The position numbers were made by a program, and so were the translations under genes. This document shows, piece after piece, positions 56,034-64,000 of a stretch of 64,000 nt of DNA. Within the stretch, counting starts at the first letter, position 1; the number at the start of each line of letters is the position of its first letter. Origin of the DNA: Haploplasma modicum ATCC 29102 (GTDB taxonomy: Bacteria; Bacillota_I; Bacilli_A; Acholeplasmatales; Acholeplasmataceae); contig NZ_JHYB01000002.1 in the NCBI RefSeq assembly GCF_000687835.1, forward strand, positions 186,001 to 250,000. Reading direction: 5' to 3'. The notes below the pieces were generated by a model. It was not told the DNA's origin, did not search any database, and was given only the letters and a program-made list of their open reading frames with translations.

Positions 56034-56936
56034 ATGAAAGTAAAATATTTTAATGATAATTGGATCAATCATGATGCAATTACCCTTACAATTGGAAATT
56101 TTGATGGACTACACCGTGGTCACTTAAAACTAATTGAAATATTAAAAACATATAAAGACACAAAGCATGCTTTAATGACTTTTAATCCTCATCCTAAAAT
56201 TCATTTCAAGGTTAAAGATTTTAAAGTTCTTCAATCAGTCGAAAATAAAATTAAAATGCTAGAAGATCAAGATATTGATTATTTATTTTTAGTAAACTTT
56301 GATAGCGATACAGCAAGTCTTACGGTTGATCAGTTTATAAATAAACTAAAAGACTTAAAAGTGAAAAGAATTATTGTTGGCAGTGACTTTAGATTTGCTA
56401 ATAAGGCTAGTGGTAGTGTTAGTGATTTAAAGAAACACTTTGAAGTAATAATTGCAGATGATATTAGTAGTATTGACAATGTTAGAATTTCTTCAAGTTA
56501 TATAAGAGAGTTACTTTTAGATGGAAAAATTGAGGAAGCAAATAATTTATTAGGTTATAGATATTTTATTGATGGTTTTGTAGAACATGGTAATAAAGTT
56601 GGTCGTACCTTAGGTTTTCCTACAGCTAATGTTAAATATGATAATTCGTTTCTACCTGGTAATGGTGTTTTTGTAACGAGAGTTCTTATACTAAATAATT
56701 GGTATTACGGAGTATGTAATATTGGTAATAATCCAACAGTTAATTATAGTGAAACTAAAAAAGTAGAAGTTTTTCTTCTTGATTTTAATGAAGTAATTTA
56801 TGAAAAAGAAGTAAAAGTCGAGTTTATTAAGAAACTTAGAGACGAAATTAAATTCGATAACATTAATTTATTAATAGAACAAATGAATTTAGATGTAAAA
56901 AATACTAAAAACTACATAAAAAATAATAATTTATGA
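56034..56936 (+). CDS. ribF: Bifunctional riboflavin kinase/FAD synthetase
   Basis: This 300-residue RibF has an N-terminal FMN adenylyltransferase (TIGNFDGLHRGHLKLI, ATP-binding HxxH region, RISSSYIRELL). The C-terminal flavokinase has VEHGNKVGRTLGFPTANVKYD and GVCNIGNNPTVN. It makes FMN and then FAD in the cytoplasm. AAGGAG is just before the ATG. It is second in the truB-ribF-darA run. Confidence 0.94.
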   Translation: MKVKYFNDNWINHDAITLTIGNFDGLHRGHLKLIEILKTYKDTKHALMTFNPHPKIHFKVKDFKVLQSVENKIKMLEDQDIDYLFLVNFDSDTASLTVDQFINKLKDLKVKRIIVGSDFRFANKASGSVSDLKKHFEVIIADDISSIDNVRISSSYIRELLLDGKIEEANNLLGYRYFIDGFVEHGNKVGRTLGFPTANVKYDNSFLPGNGVFVTRVLILNNWYYGVCNIGNNPTVNYSETKKVEVFLLDFNEVIYEKEVKVEFIKKLRDEIKFDNINLLIEQMNLDVKNTKNYIKNNNL

Positions 56937-56962
56937 TAAAATATTATTAAAGAGGTGATTAC

Positions 56963-57286
56963 ATGAAATTAATTATTGCAATAGTTAGTAAAGAAGATGC
57001 AAATAAAGTTCAAAAGGGATTAGTAGAAAATAGATTTTTTGCAACAAGGCTTACAACAGCTGGTACTTTCTTAAGAGCAGGTAATGCGACTTTCTTAATT
57101 GGGGTTAATGATGAAAAAGTACAAGAAGCTTTAGATGTTCTTGAAAAGTTAAGTAAGAAAAGAACAAAACTTGTGCCAAATACAATAGTGAATGAATTTG
57201 GATCATTCTCATCACTTCCACTTGAAGTTGAAGTTGGTGGGGCTACTGTCTTTGTGTTAGAGGTAGATCAGTTCTTAAAGATTTAA
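56963..57286 (+). CDS. darA: Cyclic-di-AMP receptor protein DarA (PstA/YaaQ)
   Basis: This 107-residue PII-like protein starts MKLIIAIVSKEDANKVQKGLVENRFFATRLTTAGTFLRAGNATFLIGV. That is the DarA/PstA signature, with the T-loop and the c-di-AMP-binding stretch near RLTTAGTFL and GNAT. It binds c-di-AMP, implying that this organism makes the nucleotide, although no synthase is in the window. AGAGGTGA precedes the ATG, 26 bases after ribF. Confidence 0.93.
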   Translation: MKLIIAIVSKEDANKVQKGLVENRFFATRLTTAGTFLRAGNATFLIGVNDEKVQEALDVLEKLSKKRTKLVPNTIVNEFGSFSSLPLEVEVGGATVFVLEVDQFLKI

Positions 57287-57289
57287 ATG

Positions 57290-57386
57290 TTGCTTTTATA
57301 AAAAAAAGTGATATAATAAAAAAAGACGCTTACAAGGTTGTAGGAATTGCCGCCTCTACTTTAGTGATGCGAGAAAGGGAATTATA
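57290..57386 (+). promoter_or_regulatory. rpsO promoter and structured leader
   Basis: TTGCTT (57290-57295), a 16-base spacer and TATAAT (57312-57317) precede a leader of about 64 bases. The leader contains GTAG (about 57340) able to pair with CTAC (about 57356) around GAATTGCCGCCT, and a downstream GATGCGAGAAAGGGA next to the ribosome site. Leaders here commonly bind S15 for autoregulation; that role is inferred. Confidence 0.6.
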
Positions 57387-57656
57387 ATGGCTATTAGTAA
57401 AGAATTAAAACAAGAAATTGTTGCAAAATTTGCACAACACGAAGGTGATACAGGTTCACCAGAAGTGCAAGTTGCTATTCTAACTCATGAGATTAATCAG
57501 TTAAATGAACATTTAAAAGCTCATAAACATGATCATCACTCAAGACGTGGTTTATTTATGAAAGTAGGACATAGAAGAAATCTATTAAGCTACTTACGTA
57601 ATAAAGACGTTGCAAGATATCAAGCATTAATCGAAGCTTTAGGTATTAGAAGATAA
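57387..57656 (+). CDS. rpsO: Ribosomal protein S15
   Basis: This 89-residue protein has exact family length. It starts [39 protein letters not shown] and continues [25 protein letters not shown]. It binds the 16S central domain. It precedes pnp, as in many bacteria, but a terminator separates the two. Regulation is probably through the leader. Confidence 0.97.
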   Translation: MAISKELKQEIVAKFAQHEGDTGSPEVQVAILTHEINQLNEHLKAHKHDHHSRRGLFMKVGHRRNLLSYLRNKDVARYQALIEALGIRR

Positions 57657-57671
57657 TTCTAAAATAAATAA

Positions 57672-57708
57672 ATATGACCTTGGTTTGTACTTTGGTCATA
57701 TTTTTTTA
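57672..57708 (+). terminator. Terminator between rpsO and pnp
   Basis: ATATGACC (57672-57679) pairs with GGTCATAT (57694-57701), followed by TTTTTT. Confidence 0.88.
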
Positions 57709-57839
57709 TTATATATGGATTCTTTTTACTAAAACTTCCATTATTGATTAAATATGTATCTAAATAGTAAATATATGGTAAAATATTTAAGTATATAAAA
57801 GTATGAAAAAGAATATAAAATGAAGGAGATTTTATATAT

Positions 57840-59972
57840 ATGAAAATTAATAGATTTGAAACAACATTTGGCAATAGACCACTAATTGTTGAAATTGGTG
57901 AAGTTGCTAAACAAACAAATGCGTCAGCATTAATTCATTATGGAGGAACATCAGTATTATCTGTTGTTGTAAACAAAAATGAAATGTCAAGTGGAGATTT
58001 TTTCCCACTAATGGTTTTATACCAAGAAAAATTATATGCTGCTGGTAAAATTCCAGGAGGATTTTTAAAACGTGAAGGAAGACCAACTGATCATGAAACA
58101 TTAATTTCAAGATTGATTGATAGACCAATTCGTCCATTATTCCCAGAAGGTTTTAAAAATGATGTGCAAATAATTAATACAGTACTATCAAGTGATCCAT
58201 CATGTCCACCTGAAATGGTTGCTTTAATGGGATCATCATTGGTCTTAGAATTATCAGACTTACCATTCTTAGGACCTGTTAGTGGTGTTCATTTAGGAAT
58301 GATTAATAACGAATATGTAATTAATCCAACTGAAGAAGAAATCTTAACATCAGTTCTTGATTTAACAATTGCTGGAACAAGCAAGGCACTAAACATGGTT
58401 GAAGCATCAGCAAATGAATTAAGTGAAGAAGTAATGCTTGATGCATTAAAGTATGGTCATTCAATTATTAAAGAGTTAAATGAATTCCAAAATGAAATTG
58501 TAAGTAAATTAGGTAAAGCTAAAAAAGAATACGAAATGTTCGTATTAAATAGTGAAATTGAACAAGAAGTATTAAAATTTATTGGTACATCATTAGTTGA
58601 TGCTGTAGCAATCGAAGAAAAGTTAGAAAGATATAATAAAATTGATGAAATTAAAACACTTACTTTAAATCACTTTAAAGATCGACCATTCTTTAAAATA
58701 ATTGATGATATTAGTGTTTATGATTATAAAAAAGAAGCAGAATTCTTAAAACATGTAGGAGCAACTCTAGATAAAGTTGTAACTAATGAAGTAAGAAGAT
58801 TAATTACAAAAGATAAAATTAGACCTGATGGTAGAAAAACAGATGAAATTAGACCACTTGCTTCAAGGGTAGGATTACTCCAAAGAACTCATGGATCATC
58901 ATTATTTACTAGAGGACAAACACAAGCATTAGGAACTGTAACATTAGGTGGTCTTGGTGAAGGTAAAATCATTGATGATATTAGAGATGAAGACAACAAG
59001 AGATTTATGTTACATTATAACTTCCCTCAATTTAGTGTTGGTGAAACAGGACGTTATGGTGCTCCAGGAAGAAGAGAAATCGGTCATGGTGCATTAGGTG
59101 AAAAAGCAATTATTCCAGTCTTACCAAGTGAAGATGAATTCCCATACACAATTAGAGTTGTATCAGAAGTTTTAGAATCAAATGGTTCAAGTAGTCAAGC
59201 AACAATTTGTGCTGCATCAATGGCGTTAATGAATGCTGGTGTACCTATTAAAGGTGCTGTTGCAGGGATTGCAATGGGCTTAATTATGGAAGGTGACGAC
59301 TATACTATCTTAACTGATATTCAAGGGATGGAAGACCATGAAGGAGATATGGACTTTAAAGTAGCTGGAACAAAAGATGGTATTACAGCATTACAAATGG
59401 ATATTAAAATCTTAGGTATTACAGATGAAATATTTAAAGAAGCATTAACTCAAGCTAAGGCAGCAAGACTTCAAATTTTAGATCATATGAACTCAGTAAT
59501 TAGTGAAGTTGCTGAAGAAATGAGCCCATATGCACCTAAAGTTAAATTAATTAAAATTAATCCAGATAAGATTAGAGATGTTATTGGTGCTGGTGGTAAA
59601 ATTATTACTCAAATTATTGAAGACAATGACAATGTTAAAATTGATATTGAACAAGATGGTAGAGTATTTATTATGCATCAAGATACAAAAGTAATTAATA
59701 AGGTAAAAGAAATTATCCTAAACTTAGTAAGAGTACCTGAAGTAGGTAAAATCTATGAAGGTAAAGTTGTTAGAATTGAAAACTTTGGTGCATTCGTTGA
59801 GTTATGGGAAGGCCAAGAAGGTTTAGTTCATGTATCTAAATTAAGTAAAGAACGTGTTGAAAAAGTAACAGACGTTGTTAATTTAGGTGATCTAATTCTT
59901 GTTAAATGTATTAAGATTGATGAAAAAGGTCGCGTTGATTTATCAAGAAAAGATGCATTAGAAGAAAATTAA
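57840..59972 (+). CDS. pnp: Polyribonucleotide nucleotidyltransferase (PNPase)
   Basis: This 710-residue protein has two RNase PH-like domains: the first has GGFLKREGRPT and DRPIRPLFP, the second RTHGSSLFTRGQTQALGTVTLG and TDIQGMEDHEGDMDFKVAGT. A KH domain (INPDKIRDVIGAGGKIITQI) and a C-terminal S1 domain (GKVVRIENFGAFVELWEGQEGLVHVSKL) complete it. It degrades RNA 3' to 5' with phosphate. AAGGAG lies 11 bases before the ATG. Confidence 0.96.
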   Translation: MKINRFETTFGNRPLIVEIGEVAKQTNASALIHYGGTSVLSVVVNKNEMSSGDFFPLMVLYQEKLYAAGKIPGGFLKREGRPTDHETLISRLIDRPIRPLFPEGFKNDVQIINTVLSSDPSCPPEMVALMGSSLVLELSDLPFLGPVSGVHLGMINNEYVINPTEEEILTSVLDLTIAGTSKALNMVEASANELSEEVMLDALKYGHSIIKELNEFQNEIVSKLGKAKKEYEMFVLNSEIEQEVLKFIGTSLVDAVAIEEKLERYNKIDEIKTLTLNHFKDRPFFKIIDDISVYDYKKEAEFLKHVGATLDKVVTNEVRRLITKDKIRPDGRKTDEIRPLASRVGLLQRTHGSSLFTRGQTQALGTVTLGGLGEGKIIDDIRDEDNKRFMLHYNFPQFSVGETGRYGAPGRREIGHGALGEKAIIPVLPSEDEFPYTIRVVSEVLESNGSSSQATICAASMALMNAGVPIKGAVAGIAMGLIMEGDDYTILTDIQGMEDHEGDMDFKVAGTKDGITALQMDIKILGITDEIFKEALTQAKAARLQILDHMNSVISEVAEEMSPYAPKVKLIKINPDKIRDVIGAGGKIITQIIEDNDNVKIDIEQDGRVFIMHQDTKVINKVKEIILNLVRVPEVGKIYEGKVVRIENFGAFVELWEGQEGLVHVSKLSKERVEKVTDVVNLGDLILVKCIKIDEKGRVDLSRKDALEEN

Positions 59973-59986
59973 TGATATAATATATT

Positions 59987-60322
59987 GTCAGTGGAAGATG
60001 ATCGAGCCTTTTATAAGGTTAGGAAAGTCCATACTAGCACATTCTGTGATGAATGTAGTGTTTGTGTTTAAGGAAAAAATAACTTAAAGTACCATTAGGT
60101 AACGGCGATTGATGTTCTTTAACTGAGAACTAGATCATAAAGTGCCACAGAAACGAGTTTACTAGTAATAGTAAAATGAAACGCGGTAAACCCCACAAGC
60201 TAGCAACCCAAATTATGGTAGGGGCACGTATTTAGCGAACTAGAAGCGAAGATATGCTACTTAGGTAGAGATAAATGATCATAACTCGAAAGAGATACAA
60301 AATATGGCTTATGCACACTGAT
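59987..60322 (+). ncRNA. rnpB: RNase P RNA (bacterial type B)
   Basis: Conserved parts seen are GGTTAGGAAAGTCCAT near the 5' end, GGTAACGGCGATTGATG, ACAGAAACGAG, GGTAAACCCCACAAGCTAGCAA split over P-stems, GGGGCACG and the 3' AGAGATACAAAATATGGCTTAT. TCAGTG (59988-59993) pairs with CACTGA (60316-60321). A -10 TATAAT is at 59976-59981 just after pnp. It cleaves tRNA 5' leaders. Ends are estimated to within a few bases. Confidence 0.95.
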
Positions 60323-60326
60323 AAAA

Positions 60327-60352
60327 AAAGGACTATTCAATAGTCCTTTTTC
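60327..60352. terminator. Terminator between rnpB and the ATPase gene
   Basis: AAAGGACTA (from 60327) and TAGTCCTTT (to 60349) flank TTCAA, with A residues on the left and T residues on the right. It can serve both convergent transcripts. Confidence 0.88.
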
Positions 60353-60353
60353 T

Positions 60354-63017
60354 TTATTTGTTTTTTAAATTTCTAACAAATTTTTGTGTTTCAACGATTA
60401 ATACTGGAACTAATGATAAGCCAAAGATTACTAACCACTGAATAAATGTTGGGAAAGTCACTTCAAATAGTTTTTGTGTTCCTGGAATTAAAACAACTGC
60501 TAACTGTAATGAGAAACTTACAATAAATGCGTATATTAGCATTTTATTTTGTTTTAAGCTAAAGATTGAATACTTTTCACTACGTGCATTAAAGGCATGG
60601 AATAACTGACTTATTGCAAGTACCATGAATGCCATTGTACGAGCAGAAACTACTTTATCTGCAGTTCCTGGGAAATACCAACCGATTGCAAAGGCAATAA
60701 AAGTAATTACTCCGATTGTAAATCCTTGCCATGCAATTTTAAAGCCTAAGCCATCTGCAAAAATTGATTTTTCATTATCTCTTGGTTGTTGATCCATCAC
60801 ATTAGGTTCTCGCTTCTCAAGACCTAAAGCAATAGCCATTAATGAATCAGTTACTAAATTAACCCATAAGATTTGAACAGCAGTTAATACGTGTGTATCC
60901 CATGAGCTATCTTTAAAGATTACAAGACCAATTGTAACACCGAGCAACATTGTAAATATTTCACCAACATTACAACTTAATAAATAATGAATTGCTTTTT
61001 TAATGTTAGCAAAAATTGTTCTACCTTCACCAACAGCATTAACGATAGTAGCAAAGTTATCATCAGTTAATATCATATCAGCTGCACCTTTAGCAACCTC
61101 AGTACCTGTAATCCCCATTGCAATACCAATATCTGCTTGTTTAATTGAAGGAGCATCATTAACACCATCACCAGTCATAGCTACAACCATGTTTTTTGAA
61201 CGCCATGCTTTAACAATTCTAACTTTATTTTCTGGACTAACTCTAGCATATACTCTAATATGTTCTAGTTTTTCCATAAACTCTTCATCTGATAACTTAT
61301 CTAACTCAGAACCTGTAATAGCAATTGAATCATCTTCTAAGATACCAATATTTTTAGCAATTGCAACAGCAGTATTTTTATGGTCACCTGTAATCATAAT
61401 TGTTTTAATACCAGCTTTTTTACATGTAATAATTGCATCTTTAACTTCAGGACGTTCGGGATCAATCATTCCAACTAATCCTAAGAAGGTTAAGTTATTT
61501 TCAATTTCTTCAGCAGTCATATTTTTATAATCAACGCTACTATCTAATTCTTTATAACCGATTGCTAAAACTCTAAGTGCACTATCTGCCATTTCTTCAT
61601 TAGCTTTTAAAACATCATTGCTACTATTGTTTGATTTATTTAATAAAACATCAGGTGCACCTTTTGTTAATAAATAAGTCTTTCCATCAATAATATTAAT
61701 TGTAGACATTAATTTACGTTTTGAATCAAATGGATATTCAAATATTCTTTCAAAGTTATTGTTTACCTCAATTGGATTATAGTTATATTTAATACCTAAA
61801 TCGATTAATGCCAACTCAGTTGGATCACCAAATTTAACAAAAGTATCATTTTCTTTAACTACTTTAACATCACTAGCAAGAATACCATATTTAATTAAGA
61901 CTTCAATATCTTTATTAACTTTTAAATCAAAAGTAGTATCATATAGTTTATTACCAACATATACTTTTTGAACAGTCATAACGTTTTGTGTTAATGTACC
62001 TGTTTTATCTGAACAAATAATATCAGTAGAACCTAATGTTTCCACTGAAGGTAATGTACGCATAATTGCTTTTTGTTTTACTAAGTTTGTCATACCAAGT
62101 GATAAAACAACTGTAATAATTGCTGGTAATCCTTCAGGAATTGCAGCAACAGCAAGTGCGACAGCAAATGTAAATGAATCTTTAATACTATCAAATGAAA
62201 CAGATCCATTAATAATAATATTTTCAATTACGTCAATTGCAAAGATTAAACCAGTAATTGCAAGAGCAATAATTGCTAAAATCTTACCTAACTGATTAAT
62301 ACTTTTTTGCAGTGGGGTTGGTTCAGATTCAGTTTCTTGTAACATTTTTGCAATCTTACCAATTTCAGTATTCATTCCAATACTTGTTACAATCCCATAT
62401 CCTCTACCATAAGTAATAACAGTACCCATGAAACCTAGATTTAATCTATCGCCTAGAGGTGTATTATCACTTTCAATTACATCATGATGTTTATCAACTG
62501 GAACGGCTTCACCTGTTAGAGCTGATTCATCAACTTTAATATTAACTGATTCAATAATTCTTAAGTCTGCTGGCATAAAGTCTCCGGCTGTAAGAACGAC
62601 TAAATCACCAATAACTAAATCTTTAACATCAATATTAACTTCACGTCCATCTCTTATTACAATGATGTGTGGTGAAGATAATTTTTGAATTGAATCAAGT
62701 GCTTTCTCTGCCTTAGCTTCTTGAAAAACACCTAAAATCGCATTTAAAACAACGATACTAATAATTAGTATACCTTCGGGAATATCACCTGTAAAGATTG
62801 ATATTAGAGAAGCAGCGAATAAGATAAGAATCATAAAATCTTTTAATTGATCAATAAATTTCAATAAGATATTACGTTTTTTAGCTTTATCTAATTCGTT
62901 AAATCCATTTAACTCTCTTCTTTTTAATACCTCCTCATTAGTTAGACCTAACTTCTTGTCAGTATCAAATTTTTTGATTGTCTCATCAACTGAAAGTTGA
63001 TAATTTGTTTTTTCCAT
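60354..63017 (-). CDS. P-type (type IIA, SERCA-like) cation-exporting ATPase, probably Ca2+/Mn2+
   Basis: This 887-residue membrane ATPase has an N-terminal cation-ATPase domain and an A-domain with LTGEAVPV. M4 is AAIPEGLP (292-298) and the phosphorylation site is SDKTGTLTQ (Asp337). The P-domain has TGDGVNDAPSIKQADIGIAMG. M5 NVGE and M6 VNLVTD keep the residues that bind calcium in SERCA. A yybP-ykoY riboswitch in the leader suggests Mn2+-responsive expression, so manganese efflux is likely as well as or instead of calcium. AGGAGGAAG precedes the ATG. Confidence 0.92.
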   Translation of the reverse strand: MEKTNYQLSVDETIKKFDTDKKLGLTNEEVLKRRELNGFNELDKAKKRNILLKFIDQLKDFMILILFAASLISIFTGDIPEGILIISIVVLNAILGVFQEAKAEKALDSIQKLSSPHIIVIRDGREVNIDVKDLVIGDLVVLTAGDFMPADLRIIESVNIKVDESALTGEAVPVDKHHDVIESDNTPLGDRLNLGFMGTVITYGRGYGIVTSIGMNTEIGKIAKMLQETESEPTPLQKSINQLGKILAIIALAITGLIFAIDVIENIIINGSVSFDSIKDSFTFAVALAVAAIPEGLPAIITVVLSLGMTNLVKQKAIMRTLPSVETLGSTDIICSDKTGTLTQNVMTVQKVYVGNKLYDTTFDLKVNKDIEVLIKYGILASDVKVVKENDTFVKFGDPTELALIDLGIKYNYNPIEVNNNFERIFEYPFDSKRKLMSTINIIDGKTYLLTKGAPDVLLNKSNNSSNDVLKANEEMADSALRVLAIGYKELDSSVDYKNMTAEEIENNLTFLGLVGMIDPERPEVKDAIITCKKAGIKTIMITGDHKNTAVAIAKNIGILEDDSIAITGSELDKLSDEEFMEKLEHIRVYARVSPENKVRIVKAWRSKNMVVAMTGDGVNDAPSIKQADIGIAMGITGTEVAKGAADMILTDDNFATIVNAVGEGRTIFANIKKAIHYLLSCNVGEIFTMLLGVTIGLVIFKDSSWDTHVLTAVQILWVNLVTDSLMAIALGLEKREPNVMDQQPRDNEKSIFADGLGFKIAWQGFTIGVITFIAFAIGWYFPGTADKVVSARTMAFMVLAISQLFHAFNARSEKYSIFSLKQNKMLIYAFIVSFSLQLAVVLIPGTQKLFEVTFPTFIQWLVIFGLSLVPVLIVETQKFVRNLKNK

Positions 63018-63035
63018 TTTTCTTCCTCCTTAAAA

Positions 63036-63065
63036 TAAAAAAATTCAAGACAAAACAGCCTTGAA
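63036..63065 (-). terminator. Riboswitch expression-platform terminator
   Basis: On the minus strand, TTCAAGGC (63065-63058) pairs with GTCTTGAA (63051-63044) with one G-U, followed by seven T. The 5' arm overlaps the aptamer's closing strand, so the two folds compete. Confidence 0.85.
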
Positions 63066-63147
63066 AGTCTCGTTACAAGTATCAATCTTGAAATATACCG
63101 GGCAAACGCCGTATTGACGATATATTTATATAAACTACTCCCTTTCA
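63064..63147 (-). promoter_or_regulatory. yybP-ykoY (Mn2+) riboswitch
   Basis: The minus strand reads GTGAAAGGGAGTAG, then ATCGTCAATACGG, GCCCGGTATA and AACGAGACTTTC, the conserved blocks of the yybP-ykoY aptamer. GAAAG and CTTTC close P1. It precedes the P-type ATPase, and metal binding should prevent the overlapping terminator and raise expression. Confidence 0.93.
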
Positions 63148-63198
63148 CAAGTAATTTTACCAAAATTATGTAATTTATACAAGATTAAAGATATATTA

Positions 63199-63227
63199 TT
63201 GCAAACAACATAAAAAAATTGTATAAT
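63199..63227 (+). promoter_or_regulatory. Promoter of the CNNM-family gene
   Basis: TTGCAA (63199-63204), a 17-base spacer and TATAAT (63222-63227). The start codon of the gene is about 160 bases downstream, leaving a long leader. Confidence 0.75.
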
Positions 63228-63233
63228 AATACC

Positions 63234-63393
63234 AATCTATTAAGATTACGAAGGGAAAGAAAACTAATAATGGAAGAATACAGTCATAGGAAGACTGAAA
63301 AAAACGTTAAAGTTAAACGCGATAATATACTAAATTTAAATGACATTTTTTTGGGGTGTCTTTTTTTGTTTAGTAAAAAGAAGGTGACAATCA
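63234..63393 (+). promoter_or_regulatory. Unassigned structured leader with terminator before the CNNM gene
   Basis: The leader holds a CAGTC/GACTG hairpin (63281-63297) and a weak CGTT/AACG hairpin (63305-63319). A terminator-like stem follows: GACATTTT (63342-63349) with GGGGTGTC (63353-63360), then seven T. I could not match it to M-box, yybP-ykoY or another known metal riboswitch. A 44-codon ORF (ATG 63270 to TAA 63404) crosses it and may be a leader peptide, though its ribosome site is poor. Confidence 0.5.
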
Positions 63394-64000
63394 ATGATAA
63401 TTAATGTTGTATTAATATTTGTATTGATTGCAATTAATGGATATTTTTCAGGTAGTGAGGCAGCTATTGTAGGTGCAAATGAAATTAAAGTTAGAAATGA
63501 TGCAGAACTAGGAAACAAAAAAGCAAAATTAGTATTACATTACATAGAAAATCCGACAAAGTTTTTATCGGCGATTCAAGTAGGTATTACATTTATTGGA
63601 TTTGTTAATGGGTTTTTAGCAGCTGAATCATTTAGTAAACCTTTATTTGATTTATTTAATAGCAGAGTTCCAGAAACTGTAATAAAGATTGTAATAACCT
63701 TAATACTTACTTATTTACAAGTAATATTTGGAGAATTATTACCTAAGAACATGGCACTTAAAAATCCAGAAAAATTTATCTACATAACAATTAGACCAAT
63801 AAGCTTATTTAAAAACATTACATCACCACTTGTATTTTTATTTACTAAATCTGCAGATTTTGTAAGTAAAATATTTGGAGTAAGTGATGCAAAAGACAAA
63901 ATGACAGAAGATGATTTAAAAGTCTTAGTATTTGGTAGTGGTGATGCGATTGATGATCAAGAAAAAGAGTTTTTTAAGAAGATTTTAGAGTTTGATGATC
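63394..64000 (+). CDS. CNNM/HlyC-CorC family membrane protein (partial)
   Basis: The first 202 residues are present and the gene runs past the window. It starts MIINVVLIFVLIAINGYFSGSEAAIVGANEIKV, the CNNM (DUF21) pattern: a first helix then FSGSEAA. Two further helices follow, including VIFGELLPKNMALKNPEK, a family hallmark. The last part, TEDDLKVLV...GSGDAIDDQEKEFFKKIL, leads into the expected CBS domains. Members are linked to Mg2+ or other divalent-cation efflux and homeostasis. AAGAAGGTGA precedes the ATG. Confidence 0.9.
   Translation, partial: MIINVVLIFVLIAINGYFSGSEAAIVGANEIKVRNDAELGNKKAKLVLHYIENPTKFLSAIQVGITFIGFVNGFLAAESFSKPLFDLFNSRVPETVIKIVITLILTYLQVIFGELLPKNMALKNPEKFIYITIRPISLFKNITSPLVFLFTKSADFVSKIFGVSDAKDKMTEDDLKVLVFGSGDAIDDQEKEFFKKILEFDD

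Noticed and set aside
61003-61530. Plus-strand open frame of 175 codons inside the P-type ATPase gene
   Set aside because: Shadow of the ATPase coding strand; the translated composition is the antisense of conserved ATPase motifs.

Overview
The window is about 64 kb of very AT-rich, gene-dense bacterial chromosome. Strong AGGAGG-type Shine-Dalgarno sites, overlapping ATGA start/stop junctions, T-boxes, TPP, preQ1 and Mn riboswitches, RNase J, RNase HIII, MutS2, RecU, SepF, PepV, DarA and a type B RNase P RNA all point to a low-GC Firmicutes-related lineage. TGA is used as a stop (for example after deoC and the small ORF at 12955) and every Trp I read is TGG, so this is not a Mycoplasma-type UGA=Trp genome. 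The best guess is a free-living relative of Acholeplasma/Izemoplasma/Haloplasma or an Erysipelotrichia-like organism. This is inference; no 16S rRNA gene is present.

Layout. 1-250: decayed tail of an amino-acid ABC ATPase gene. 268-13386: a galactose island: divergent galM, a frameshifted LacI-type regulator, galT and galK (Leloir pathway), a YesN/YesM two-component system, an accessory sugar-binding lipoprotein, the mglBAC transporter, then two small membrane proteins. The mglB promoter region combines a 22-bp-period direct repeat, a cre-like palindrome, a good -10 and a poor -35. 13500-17000: a Wzz-like membrane protein, an unknown membrane protein and an AI-2E-family permease. 17033-17370: tmRNA. 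17.5-20.3 kb: DUF1801 protein, nitroreductase, and the divergent pair queT (preQ1 riboswitch) and tgt. 20.4-26.7 kb: ftsZ, ychF, sepF, a T-box with ileS, surE. 26.7-35.9 kb: an unknown protein, a YczE-like protein, nucleoside catabolism (deoC, deoD, pdp), ssb, pepV, thyA-folA, plsC. 35.9-37.6 kb: TPP riboswitch with a fused thiT, and recU. 37.8-44.5 kb: RNase J, a small unknown protein, rarA, apt, rel, dtd. 44.5-51.4 kb: a very short T-box with GNAT-hisS-aspS-comEB-Lon-like protease-lspA-rluD. 51.4-60.3 kb: rnhC, mutS2, trxA, truB-ribF, darA, rpsO, pnp, rnpB. 60.3-64 kb: a P-type ATPase behind a yybP-ykoY (Mn) riboswitch, divergent from a CNNM-family exporter that has its own unassigned leader.

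How it fits together. External galactose appears to be sensed by the accessory lipoprotein with YesM/YesN, imported by MglBAC, and fed through GalM/GalK/GalT. The rest is mainly housekeeping (translation, nucleotide salvage, RNA decay, DNA repair), controlled largely by RNA: T-boxes for ileS and hisS-aspS, riboswitches for queT, thiT and the ATPase, and probable leaders for rpsO and the CNNM gene. The most notable points are a Tgt that has lost all four zinc ligands, a miniature transcriptional T-box with overlapping GAC/CAC specifier triplets, the mglB regulatory region, a ThiT with an extra N-terminal membrane domain, and the uncharacterised CNNM leader. I found no CRISPR array, insertion sequence, prophage or replication origin, and no gene-free stretch longer than about 300 bases other than those filled by tmRNA and rnpB.
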